Source: Coleophoma eucalyptorum (Eukaryota; Ascomycota; Leotiomycetes; Helotiales; Dermateaceae). Taken from it: a stretch of DNA of 64,000 nucleotides. The position numbers were made by a program, and so were the translations under genes. Below, piece by piece: positions 9,197-20,560 of the stretch. The notes under the pieces were generated by a model that saw only the letters and a program-made list of their open reading frames with translations, was not told where the DNA came from and did no database searches. The stretch is from assembly GCA_026120035.1 (NCBI GenBank), contig JALRME010000008.1, positions 310,001-374,000 of the forward strand, given 5' to 3'. The stretch's first letter is position 1; every line of letters starts with the position of its first letter.

Positions 9197-12109
9197 CTAC
9201 ACCCCAGTGTTATTATTATTAGAAGCTGCTCCATTCTGTAGTAGCAATGGCACTATTTCAAGTCTTCCATTATTTAACGCGGCCAGCGCCTTGAGCATTC
9301 GCATTTGCTCCATTTTGAAGTAGCAACTGTACTATTTCTAGATTCCCTGTCGATGAAGCCGCCTGCAAAGCATTTCCATAAGGTCCGCCTTGAGCATTCG
9401 CGTCTGCTCCATTCTGAAGTAGGAGCTGTACTATTTCTAGATTCCCTGTTGATGAAGCCGCCTGCAAAGCATTGCCATAACCTCCGCTTTGAGCATTCGC
9501 GTCTGCTCCATTCTGAAGTAGCAACTGTACTATTTCTACATTCCCTCTCAATGAAGCCGCCTGCAAAGCATTTCCAGAAGCTCCGCCTTTGCTATCATGA
9601 TGGACATCACGGCCAATCGTGAGTAGAATCCTAACGGTATCAGTATGGCCATTAGAAACTGCGAAATAAAGAGATTGAGTAAAGAAACTAATTTGCTTCA
9701 TTGTATATAAATATTCTGGATGCTGTAAAAGCTTTTGAAGCATGCCGGATAACCCAAGTGCTGAAATGATTGTCAGAGGATGTATTCCTTTTACAAAAAT
9801 GAAAGATTGGTCCTTATGATGATACTGCATGGTATACAGGTCTATATTCTGGTCCTCGATATATTCGTCCAGATCTGAGTAATCGCCTTCACTTTTGAGC
9901 CCAAAAGCAGTCCATAGTTTTCACGACCGAGATTCATTTCTCAAAAATTGAAAAGACAGTTTCACTAGGCCATCGCTGAACCCACAGTCCTCGGCTTCGA
10001 GCTTCTGGAGGTGATACGGCCAGCAGCTCACCACATAAACCAGCAGTGGAAAATCTTGATAAAGCTGGGTCTTGAATTCAAGGCCCATGCTACCAATATG
10101 AATCAAATATGCAATACATGACTTTGCGAGAACTCGATGCGCAGCTATTTCGGTAAAATTATACGTTGAAACCTAGCTAGAAAAAATGCGTCTAGATGTC
10201 AAATATTCTTTGACAGAGAAGTGCGTCAATTGGATTCTTCGATTTGATGGTGTATTGAGACTGTAACTATCCCCTGATGTGCTGAGGCTGTCGTCATCTT
10301 CTGTTCTCACGACAGTCACAAGACAAGATGGTAGAATTTCGAGTATTTGTTCGCAGCTCATATATCGATCTTCGTTATTTAGATGCATAGTATTGTTAGG
10401 TTGAATAATTACTGCCTCTGCGAGTTCTTCTAGTGTGATTGGGCGCGCTGCAACTGTAAGCCACTGGAGGGCGCGAGCGGCTTGATTTTTATGGTCTTCT
10501 TCAATTTCCAGCAAGATGCGTTCGTAAAATGCATCCAAAGTCCGGGGAAGTTTTTCGATCTGTATACGAATCTTGGATTGAGCGTGTAATTTACTTAAAG
10601 CATCCAGTTGGAGTGCTGCAAGTCGAAACCTGAAATATTAAATCAATTAGCACGGAATCTGAGAGTAATTCTACGTCCTACTTCACAAGTGATCTAATAA
10701 AACGTCGAAATACAGGTCATGCATCCCTCCGCGGCTAATGTAACGTTCAGACTTCAGTTACAAGCTCTATGAATGCTGAGATAATAAAAAGAGAATACTC
10801 ACATTCCGTTTGACCATTTAGCCAATTTGTCCTGAACTTCGATCTTCAAGGCTGCTGGCCAAGTATTGAAGGGGGTACTTTGAAGTTCATGTACAATAAA
10901 CGTCTTAATATCTTGCTCGACATGGCTGCCTTCTACCCCAACTGTTATGAAGTTGCCTAATTCTCTGGGAATGGCATTTAGAAAATCTTCAATATCGATT
11001 TCTTTTCTGCTTGTCGTAAGCAAGTGCACAGAACCGATCTTCCACGAATGTATTGTATGGATAAGGTTCAGCAGCTCTGCGCGCTCTCCATCGAATTTAG
11101 GACATTCATCAAGCGCATCAACAACTAAGTAAATGCTATCAAACCCTTCTATGACAGCTTTAAGCATCTCTATCATGTTGCTCAAGGTGGGTTGTTGTTG
11201 TCCATAGTTCGCTTTTGTATGCGCATCTAGGAGAGGCTTAGTAGTATCGCGACGATTGCTGCAAATATCTGCAATGAAGGAGCGCAGGAGATTCGAAACA
11301 TTCTGTTTATCGCGGTCTCTGAAAGTAAAGTACCAATATGCGATAATATAATCTAAATTTGAGTCTTGGAAGCAGTGCTTTTGGAGGTCGTCAATCACTG
11401 TGGAACATAAAATTGACTTTCCCGCTCCAGCTACATTTGGGCCTTAGCAACAGTATGGTTAAATTTTGGGGGGCACAGCTTACCGCCACCATGAAGCCAC
11501 AAATATGAGTTACTCTTATTTAGCCATTCTTTGAACTGTTTTCCTTTGAGGAGCCATGATCCAGTGGTTTTATCGTGCTTCCTCCGAGCAAGATTGTGCT
11601 CTGCGGAAGGATCTGGAACACCTCTTGACAACCAGTCTACAATGCGTTGTCTGTCTGGGTGCTTCGTAGCAGCGCGCTTTTCAATCTTCGAGGCTTCTTG
11701 TACTGCCATCATGATAATTTCCTTCGAGGAATCACTCGTAGATGTTTGGCTGGAATGAGAATCTACAATACCCGTTGATTGGGCTCGATTCTGGAGTTCG
11801 TTTTCGCATACTTCCATAAGTGCTTCCCCAACATTTGAAATTCCGTTGATGATATCTAGCATTTTGAGTGTCTGATTAGATAGTCAACCACTCTGTTCTT
11901 TATACATAGTATCATGGTGTAATTGGGAATGAGCGAACATCCAGATGTTAGTAATTTGGATCTCGAAGGCGATGTCTCTCAAGAAACCTCGGAGGTGGAG
12001 TGCATTATAACCGCGAAACCTTGCATGTGGTGTTACCATATTCGACTCGTCGGGATGCTGTTTACACTCCACTGGATCAAACCTTTTCTCTTGGACCTGT
12101 ATTGACATA
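9197..12109 (-). pseudogene. RelA_SpoT-NACHT-ankyrin NLR, inactivated
   Basis: Read from high to low coordinate. First comes the C-terminal part of a RelA/SpoT nucleotidyltransferase domain (FRGYNALHLRGF, EIQITNIWMFAHSQLHHD). A linker follows, then a NACHT domain whose P-loop GGAGAGKS forms across intron 11431-11483, with Walker B LVVDALDECP. After intron 10630-10802 comes a winged-helix-like region (LQWLTVAARPITLEELAEAV, LTHFSVKEYL), then ankyrin repeats ending about 9197. Fungal NLRs of this kind sense non-self or damage. The gene is dead. In-frame stops lie at 11884-11886 (TGA), 10173-10175 (TAG) and 9921-9923 (TGA), a deletion/frameshift lies near 9270-9285, and the N-terminal half of the RelA_SpoT domain is cut off at 12109-12110. 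The stops look like CGA, CAG and TGG codons changed by C:G to T:A transitions. Confidence 0.8.
9301..9597 (-). repeat. Three near-identical 99-bp ankyrin repeats
   Basis: Units begin at about 9301, 9400 and 9499, exactly 99 bases apart, each encoding one 33-residue ankyrin repeat (core LEIVQLLLQNGADANAQ, then GNALQAASSTGN). They differ at only a few bases. Such DNA-level identity between neighbouring repeats points to recent unequal exchange or concerted evolution, as described for fast-evolving fungal NLR repeat domains. Confidence 0.85.
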
Positions 12110-12316
12110 ATTCTTTTCAACCCGTTTCTAACACTTCAATTCAGTACATCATCCAAAAGTATATTACATATTATATAAGTTTAAGCTTTCCTATGCCTTT
12201 CCATGGCTACTGGACTCCTTCGCCCATTTAACAAAATCTTGCATCTCTGAGTTGATCTTCCTACATTCTGCAACATCGGCACCATATCCCGACGCATCAA
12301 ATCACTTCCACATCAA
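12110..12316 (-). pseudogene. Copied 3' end of the NmrA-like gene
   Basis: This 207-base block matches 24020-24226 at a constant offset of 11,910 with about a dozen mismatches by eye and no gap. It carries the last ~42 codons and the 3' flank of the NmrA-like gene at 24101-25015. Most differences are C/T or G/A. It is inserted exactly where the RelA_SpoT domain of the broken NLR ends. No start or nucleotide-binding half is present, so it cannot make a protein. Confidence 0.9.
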
Positions 12317-12329
12317 ATGCTGAAATAAT

Positions 12330-12880
12330 GATCAGAGTTTAATATTTTACGTTAATTCAAAAAAAAGTGCTTCTGCAGTCGCGTGATACAAATGCCTACG
12401 TTCTGCCCATGGAGGTAGTTACCCTCTTCTGCGTATTGATAATCGTCTACGAGTCCAAACGCAGTCCATAGTTCCCAAGAGCGAGATTCCCTTGGCAAAA
12501 ATTGGCTAGACAACTTTATCAGGCCATCACTGAACCAACTTTCATCGGATTATAACCTTTGGAAGTGATACGGCCAGCATTTCACCGCATAAGTCAGCAT
12601 CGGAAAATCTTGATAAAGCTGAGCTGTAAATTTGAGGTTCATGCTACCAATGTGATTGAAATATACAAAGCATGACTCTCCCAGAGGAGTATGCGCAGCA
12701 AGCCCAGTGAAATTCTACCTTGACAATTGGCTTGAAAATGTGCGTCTTTATGTCAAAAATTCTTTTACAGAAAAGTGTATTAATTAAATCCTTCGACTTG
12801 ATAATTTATCGAGCATGATTATTATTTGCTGTCACGGTAGCCACGAAGCCAAGTGGTAAAATTTCACCATTCCATGAGGC
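12330..12880 (-). pseudogene. Second NLR fragment, paralogous to 9830-10350
   Basis: The minus-strand translation, with stops, repeats the region between the NACHT end and the ankyrin start of the neighbouring broken NLR: EILPLGFVATVT, then NFTGLAAH, then NHIGSMNLKF, then LYQDFPMLTYAVKCWPYH, then SRSWELWTAFGL. The two copies align over about 450 bases with many substitutions, so the duplication is older than the NmrA fragment. Upstream it is fused to arylsulfotransferase-like sequence (about 12880); downstream it stops at the NmrA fragment. Confidence 0.75.
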
Positions 12881-13635
12881 GTAGATTGTAATTTGGCCAC
12901 TGAACTTCTGAAGACCCTGTGGAGGATCATATTGTCACAATTGCAGGATGTCGCGTAGAGAACCAATCTAGTTATAACGGAACGCTCTATAAATTTGGCT
13001 GCCAGATCCCTGAGGACCGGACTCTAAGTTGGCATGGTAGATTGGTTCTCCTTCTTCGGCACTAACGTAAAATACGAAACAGCCCCAGCCTGTCCCCAGC
13101 CTGTCCCCACCCAATAAATGCTCCTCCATTAGAAAGCATCTGAACGTTTTCCTGAGAGGGGTTCAAGAGGTTATCTGAAGAACTAAGAGTTAGAACTCCT
13201 GATCCTGTATAGCTCGTTATGTTAACCATAACAAACCTGACATTACAGTGGTCGTCGACGTGATTAAGGCCACCACCGCATTACGTGTTAGAGCGGGCTC
13301 AGTTGTCAAAAAAAGAAGGAATTATAACCACTCCTTCTGAGGGCGGGTAGCGGAAGCGCGTATCATGTTGATATGCGAATTTTAACCGTTTTGGTAGATT
13401 GAAATCAAATCTCTTTCCCCAGCCTCCAAATAATATCTCTAAAGGCCCGTTTGTTTTGTTGCCTGAAATTTCTAATCCATGCCGAGAAGTAGGTGACACT
13501 GGGCCATACATGATCGCCGTGGTTGCGATGGATATATGCTGCTGCTTGGGCTGGCCCTCCACGGGGCCCTTCAAAACTTTGAATACGGCTGAACAAAGAT
13601 ATATCCTTTGCCTACCTCAGGTCCTGCAGGTATAG
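12880..13635 (-). pseudogene. Arylsulfotransferase (Arylsulfotran_2) relic
   Basis: A decayed gene read on the minus strand across several stops and frame changes. Recognisable blocks are GGWGKRFDFNLPKRLKFAYQ with HDTRFRYPPSEG, PSFFDN followed after a stop by ARSNT, LNPSQENVQMLSNGGAFIGW, and PIYHANLESGPQGSGSQIYR. The order and wording fit fungal Arylsulfotran_2 (ASST-like) proteins, which are secreted or membrane enzymes linked to aryl sulfate transfer. The front part of the gene is missing. An 11-bp tandem duplication, CCCCAGCCTGT twice (13083-13104, plus strand), falls inside the GWGQAG block and shifts frame. It lies next to an intact sulfatase gene. Confidence 0.6.
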
Positions 13636-14356
13636 ATATGTTCAACCGTAGAAGGGTCAAGTCAGGGCGAGAGACTTAAATTAATAATCTGCTGTAGCAA
13701 TTAACAATTTGCTGTAAACTAGAAGAAAAAACTCAAAGCATCTTCATCTTGCTTGGTAAGTAATGGTAGCACAAATAAACTGCCTGAGAACAAAGAAAAA
13801 CAATCGTATGTCTTGTACGTTTTAACTACAACTTAAGTGAATTCTATCTCTTACATCCCTGAAGCTTCACCAATATTCCAACACTTCTCTCAAATTAACT
13901 GTCCAATTCTAATTCTGCCGTATCATATTTTTTCTGGAGGAATACTCAGGCTGGACGGACCGGGTACGGAACGGAACTGGAACGGAGCGGCTCAGGAACA
14001 GGAAACGGAATTCTTACCCCACTGTTTACATTTGCTACCATAGCTGGGATACCACAGAAAGCGATAAGAAGTTGGTAAATGCATAGAATCATGATTTCAA
14101 TAGGACTTAGATCTATAGGAACCCAAGACGCCCGAGTAACTATTGGTTAGGAAATCACAATCACGCATTTTTCGCTTTGCTTCCGTACTCATCTAGTCAC
14201 AATTTGACCTGCCACAGTTAACGAGAAATTAGTACGTCCTATCGATCATTTTGTTAGACTGTTGGATCTCGACAGTTCATTTTTTTATCAATGCCATTCT
14301 CAAATTAATATAATTCACATCTTGGATTAGCTAACATATGATATTTGCAGATAGCC
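13636..14356. other. Upstream region of the sulfatase gene
   Basis: No coding sequence recognised in about 720 bases. TTTGCAG just before the sulfatase ATG could be the acceptor of an intron in the 5' leader. The last 300 bases are the likely sulfatase promoter. Confidence 0.4.
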
Positions 14357-16489
14357 ATGTTGTCATTTAGCATTATCCTGGTGCTGGTATATGCGGGGCT
14401 ACTAGCATTGGGTGCAAATAATAACATTTACGACCTGTCTCAGAAACTCATGCATAGCGGTCTTCTAGGCCCTAGCAGGCCACAAAAGAACATTGTTTTT
14501 ATCTTGAGCGATGATCAAGACCTCCAACTGAACTCCCTCGCATATATGCCACGGCTGCAAAAGCATCTGGCGGAAAAGGGAACCTTTTTCAAGAACCACT
14601 TTGTTACAACCGCGCTCTGTTGCCCGTCACGAGTTTCGTTATGGACAGGAAGACAAGCTCATAATACAAACGTAACAGACGTCAACCCACCGTTTGGTAA
14701 GTATTCATACCTTATTGCATCTCTAAATTTTTAAATTCTGGTATTTTCATTATTCTAACTTTCTTCTACAAGGTGGGTTTCCCAAATTTATACAACAGGG
14801 CTTGAATTCAAAGTATCTCCCAGTTTGGTTGCAGCAGGCTGGCTACAATACGTACTACACGGGCAAGATGTTCAATTGGCATAATGTCGATAATTATAAT
14901 AAGCCACATCTCGCCGGATTTACTGGGTCCGACTTCCTGCTTGACCCATATACATACTCATACTTGAACTCGACCTATCAGCGCAATCAAGACCCACCTG
15001 TGAGCTACGAAGGCAGACACACTTCTGAAGTCATTGCTGAGAAAGCTTATGGCTTCCTGAATGACGCCATGACGGCAGAAGAACCGTTTTTTCTCGCGGT
15101 GGCCCCAGTTGCTCCACATTCCAATATTGAGAAAAATGCCGGGAGTGGTACTGCACATATGACTCCACCTATTCCATGTGAAAGACATTTAAATCTGTTC
15201 AAGAATGTTGTTGTTCCCAGGACAGAGAACTTTAACCCAAAAGAGGTAAATATATTCTTCAGAATCTCCGTACAATTACCTGGATAATCTTTGTTAATCA
15301 TCCAGTTCAATTATAGCCTAGTGGTGTCAACTGGGTCAACCGACTTCTACAACAGACTACAGATAATGTAGACTACAATGATCATTTTTACCGGTCGCGT
15401 CTCCGAGCCCTACAAGCAACGGATGAGCTCGTAGAAGGAATTATTGAGAGACTGGCCGCACAAAATCTTCTCGAGGACACATATATCATCTACACATCAG
15501 ACAACGGCTACCATATCGGACAACATCGAATGCAGCCCGGCAAAGAATGTGGATTCGATGAAGACATCCGCGTGCCATTATTCATCCGTGGCCCTGGCAT
15601 CTCGGCAAACAAGGTGGTAGATGCCGTTACAACACATATTGACTTGGCACCCACAATTTTTGAAATGGCTGACATTGAGCTTCGTGAGGAATTTGATGGG
15701 ACACCGTTGCCGATTTCCTATCTAGGGACTAAGCCGCATACAAACATTCGTCATGAGCATGTCACAGTGGAATATTGGGGTATTGCAATCCCTGAGGGTG
15801 ACTACGGTATGGTAACATTTTTTGAGGAGCTCATATGCTTGAGAAATCGGCGCTTAACCCGAGCCCTTGACAATGAGCACAATGACTATTGCTAACGTTA
15901 TATTTTGTCCTCAGGAACTCGAGACCTTATTTTTAGAAACAATACCTACAAAGCACTTCGTATCCTTGGCGGAGGGTACAACCTGTATTATTCCGTATAT
16001 TGTACAAATGAACACGAATTGTACGATCTCAACGTAAGTCAAATTCCGCACTGTTAAAACATATTTCCATGAATCTTTTACTTTGCAATAATGCTCTCAA
16101 ACATGCCGAATGGCCCGATTTACTGATGAATCTAGACTGATCCCTATCAAATGCACAATATTTACCAACCTGAGGCTCTGCAAACAAACTTTGCTAATTC
16201 TATGCTCTTTGGTTATGCCTTGCATTCTGTGATAGAACGCCTGGACGCACTTCTCATGGTTTTGAAGTCCTGCAAGGGAAGCACCTGTGTTCTTCCTTGG
16301 CAAGCCCTTCATCCGCTGGGTGACGTCCATAGCTTGAAGGACGCGCTTGAGAGCCGTTTCGATTCTTTTTACAACAGCCAGCCCAAGGTCTCATTTAACT
16401 GGTGCGAGGAAGGCTATATTATCGACGCTGAAGGACTTCAACAAGCTCATGTATATCGAGATAGTCTCAGCTGGCATGAGTGGGTATAA
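14357..16489 (+). CDS. Secreted type I sulfatase (arylsulfatase family)
   Basis: Five exons (14357..14696, 14773..15245, 15317..15806, 15915..16033, 16136..16489) keep phase and give 591 residues. A signal peptide (MLSFSIILVLVYAGLLALGA) is followed by the metal-binding SDDQD near residue 51. The sulfatase signature CCPSRVSLWTG has C88 in the C-x-P-S-R position that the formylglycine-generating system converts to the catalytic residue. Further conserved blocks are YYTGKMFN, VAPHSN and TSDNGYHIGQHR. It should release sulfate from aryl or carbohydrate sulfate esters outside the cell or in the secretory pathway. It is convergent with the regulator gene downstream (181 bases apart) and sits beside an arylsulfotransferase relic. 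Confidence 0.93.
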
Positions 16490-16670
16490 AATTTAAAATA
16501 TAATTTGATTGTCTGCAGTGGAGGGTTTAGTAATGTGAAAGTGTGATATCAGGAGGGGTTCTCGTTGAGACAAAATTTTTCCTTTTTGTACTTTATCTAA
16601 TGCGCAAATCTGTAATTTTGAAAGAATGGAAGAAATGTAACAGCATTTTTATTCCCCACGTACAATCTTT

Positions 16671-19069
16671 TCATATGTCGCCCATGTTCCACCAATCTTC
16701 ATCAAGCATTCTGGGGAAATTCTGGTTCTGACCAAAGAACTGATCGGCTGGCAAGAAACATTCGTTGTTATCCACGAATATATTCTCTGAAAAGTTGAGG
16801 TTGCTCTCTGGTGGCATTTCTCCCGGTACTGTTACCGGTATCGCCATAACCGGAGTGACACTTCCTAGCGAGGCTGCATTATTGAGCGCAATCGGGAATG
16901 GATTAGGCTGAACGGTTTGAATCACAGTCGCTGAGGGCATAGGGTTTAGATTTGACATATCGGAGGAAGATTTTGGGGGACGTGATCCGAGCGAATTGCC
17001 AAAGATAAGATCTGAGGACCTGACTCCTCTGCTAGTTGAGGCAGAGAGGTAGTCCAAGAGTTCCCAGAACGGAGAGAGGTCAATATTCAGGCTTCCATCC
17101 ACTCCAGTATAGTCTGTAGTATAGGATGTAGATATAGAGAATGTTAAATGTTGTAACTTTTGAGCCTAAGCGTGTGTCAGTAACCTCACCAAGGCAATAA
17201 CAATGGATAATATGGCAGAATTACAATCTCCAGCATATGCGGCCAGTCGTTGCCTAATAGTTTCACAAACTCTAGGCAAGTAGTGAAGTTTTCCTGTTTC
17301 TGTTGGCGAATTCTTACATCGTTCGTGAAACTCAACTGAAGTTCAATTGTCGCTAAGATGGCAGCACAATATCCTAAAAAGGGATCTGAGACCTTGAAAG
17401 GCTTAGTTTTGAAGAAATTGAGATAATGCATCATCCAATTGGAATTTATTGACAATTGATAGGATGTCTGCTGCAAAAATAATTCAGACACAGAACCGCC
17501 GAACCGCTGTAGTTGTAATGTGACAAGGAGTGGATGATTTAGAACACAGATGGTCGTGTGATAAAAGAACCGTGTCAAAAGCCATGGTCCCCAATATGCG
17601 CGGTGCGATTGTAGAAAATCCGCCGATTGATCCAAAGGTTTGACATTTCGATACCGATGATTAGGATGCATTTTGATCCCAAGATCCGTTAGTAGACCTA
17701 GGACTCGGGAATATTCCGATAGAGGTGACCATGGTGGCTCTTCACCCAGCTTACCGCGGCTATGAAGATATGAAGTTGCAGCTGACCAAATTGCGCTCAT
17801 GATCATGACATAGGCAATGATGCCCTTATCCTCTATCATACTAGACCTTTGCGGTATACGCCCAGTGCTATACACGTCGTTTTGAGGCAATTTCAGTGTC
17901 AAACTTGACGGGTATGATGGTTCTTCTTTATTTATCATGCCGCTATTAAGATCCTTAAAAATTCCATGAAGTCGTCCAAGAAGGATAATACTCCAGAAAC
18001 AGCGTCCATGCTCCTCATTGCCAATACTCTTGACACCAAGTGGAATATGATTAATATTCAAATTTGTGCCATTGGCAAGAGTCATGGCCAAGCCGGCGTG
18101 GATCCGAGAACGAGATATGTCTCCGTCTATATAACAGTTTAGTTTTTGATGCATCATGAAATCTATAATTAAGACTAACTAGCAAGGTCAACGAGTGTTA
18201 GCAAGCACAATGTTTGTAAAGTTGAAAGCTCAATAGGCCCCTCCAAAACTCGGTGCATGACTTCCTTTCGCGCTATCTCGGAATATTCTCTTGATAGATG
18301 CGAGCCACCGTTTAGAAAAAAATGGTCCTGGGAAAATCGTACACCAAGGGCCAAGATAGCAAACACCACTTCTTGGTCTCGTTCTTCAATGGTCTCTCTC
18401 AAATTCTCACAGTGAAACAATGGCAATGGTTGGCCATCGCAGTATGTCTGGTATAGTTTGACGACATCTCGTACCTTTTCCCATGGTGGAAGAGCCGTAG
18501 TAGGGTTGGACGCAGCTATGGGTGCAGGAGGCTGAGGAGGATGCAGAGGAGGACTTTCGTATTGCTTAGATTGTCTTCCACTGTAAATAAAAGTCAATAA
18601 CTAGAGTTCTTACTTCTTAGAGCTGTGGTCAGACTGACCCAAATCCTTGCAGGAGTTCGGCAAGGGTATTCTCAATGCTTCCCAGTCGATGCTCCTAGGA
18701 GCCGTCTCATTAGCAAAAGAGCATAACTCTACTTTGAGACTAAGATTTATCTGACCACTTACTAGTCCCTGCGAAGTCGCTGGTTCTTCTAAGCTTCCCT
18801 GCGATGGGCTTGGATGCTGTGGCACGTCAACTGGACTCGGCGACCGGGCGGCAGCGCGGCCCTCAGTACTATACACGCATGGATGGCGAAGGCGAGCACA
18901 AAGAGAGCACACCGGCTTTTGACCCGGACATCGTGATTTCTTGCGTCTAATGGAGTGGAACAGTATCAGTCTTTTACACAGAAACGCAATAAAGCATATT
19001 TTCCGGAGGGACAAACCGGCATGGTTCACACGCCTGTCTGATGCGCTTAAATGGTCTTCCTTCTGACAT
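16671..19069 (-). CDS. Zn2Cys6 transcription factor with Fungal_trans domain
   Basis: Exons 19069..19017, 18946..18614, 18580..18180, 18126..17225 and 17165..16671 agree in phase and give 727 residues. The zinc cluster is split by intron 1: ACEPCR joins RKKSRCPGQKPVC, with cysteines at 14, 17, 24, 31, 34 and 41. A low-complexity Pro/Ser linker leads to the Fungal_trans region (YCDGQPLPLFHCENL; TLVDLAN joined to GDISRSRIHAGLAM across intron 4-side splice 18127-18179). The C-terminus is Asn/Pro-rich, as in activators. The intron at 18581-18613 is only 33 bases, very short for a fungus, although both splice sites and phase are good. Its target is unknown; the convergent sulfatase is a neighbour, not a proven target. 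Confidence 0.85.
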
Positions 19070-20560
19070 CGCAGGAGAGAATATAGACAGAGAGAGAGAC
19101 GTAAATCAAAGCTATGTTCCTTTCACTAAAGACATGAAGGAGGTCACGGAACAGGGTCACAAAATATTCGTTAAAGTGGTCACAAGCTTACATGATGATA
19201 AGATAAGCATTAAATTGTTTTATCTCACTCTCTGGCTAGTCCAAGACAGCTAGTTTACACTATCCCGCTCCGCCGCTGCTTGTCTTTGCCTTTATCGGTG
19301 TGCTAGGCTACGTATTGGGTGCCTGCCTTGGCGGGGCTGTCCATTGAAGGCCCTCTATTTAACTTTCCTTTGTTATACGCATTTTTCTATGTTGAGTAGT
19401 GATAAATTAGTAACCGTATCTTAGCCCGCTCATATTTCCTCAACTCTCCAATCATATTATTTAAGAAAAAGAAAGAGACACAGCTGGCAAATTGGGAGCG
19501 CTTTCAAGCTGTATTACTTCAGGACAGGGCAAAAAGGGGACAACAGAAGTAAACCCGGATAATTACCGGATATGCAGCGGATGAGGACCGGATGAGAAAT
19601 GGATAGGAGAGGAACATGTGCATCCAAGATTCCCTAGAAGGCAGTCTCGACTCCGGATTAATATATACACGGCCGTTCCAAAATGTGGACGATATCTCCA
19701 GGGTCCTTTCTGCGTCATTGTACTTGGCCTTTTTGGGCATATTCAAGTCTTCGGTCTCAGCGCGCAACTTGGCGGATGTCAGTGACGAAGGAATTCAATC
19801 AGGCCCATTTAGTACCAATCGAGATCTTGTAGCTCTGGAAGCTGCCAAATTCATAAGTGAATGGTTTACTGGCCTCCCTGGCTTCGGGGGCCAAGGAGTA
19901 AGATGAGTCTCTTGGCTGGAGGCAAGATACCAATGGGCAAAGTGTTTGTCGGCATGATTTGCGCTTTCTGCATCCAATTCTTGCTCCCTTCTTTCTCTTA
20001 TATTCCGGTGAGTTCGTCGGCAATATTACACTTTAATCGAAGAGATATGCTAAGAAACCTAGAAATTGATTCTTTGTGTGCTGAACTCAGTGATTGGTCG
20101 GTCTCTTATTGAAGATGCACCTCGAGATATTTTGCTCTTCGTCAAGCTGCGTGCTTGGTCAGACATTGCTATAATGACCTCGATCTTCTTATCGCCCTTA
20201 TTATACTCTCCGTCCCTAGAAATAACTTTTGGTATTGCGACCTCGGTGGTGTCCATTATCAAACATGCAACCAAATCACTCATTCAATTTCTAGGATGAG
20301 TTCCTGGGGTTGAAATACTAACTTTATATAATCAGTCTTCTAAAACGCATGGCTTCTTATCGTACATGCGATTAAACATGCGAGGAAAGAACATCCTAGA
20401 GAAGGCACTTGATCAACCAGTCAGAGCGAGCAAAATAAAACGTGAATGAACGGGGATCAAGGACTTACAATATGATGATTTCAGACTGACAACATAGGCC
20501 TGGATAACTACGTCCCATTAAGTCCCGCGAAGGCTAGCAATGTATTTGACATCTGACATC
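19070..20560. other. Region with unassigned frames only
   Basis: The first ~500 bases should hold the promoter of the regulator gene. From 19616 several short plus-strand frames follow (see the separate entry), none assignable to a family. Minus-strand frames over 20059-20283 may be the far, unrecognisable end of the decayed MFS gene. Confidence 0.35.
19616..20299 (+). other. Unassigned frames, hypothetical gene or relic
   Basis: The frame 19616-19906 begins MCIQDSLEGSLDSGLIYT and is followed by a frame carrying a hydrophobic stretch (KVFVGMICAFCIQFLLPSFS) that ends at a GTGAGT donor near 20008. A later frame to 20299 is also hydrophobic (SIFLSPLLYSPSLEITFGI). They might be exons of one small membrane protein, but I cannot join them with consistent phases or recognise a family. 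Confidence 0.18.

Noticed and set aside
9197..12120. Possibility that the NLR stops are simply introns
   Set aside because: At each stop the same frame continues directly on both sides with conserved wording, and the paralogous fragment shows sense codons there, so nonsense mutation is simpler.
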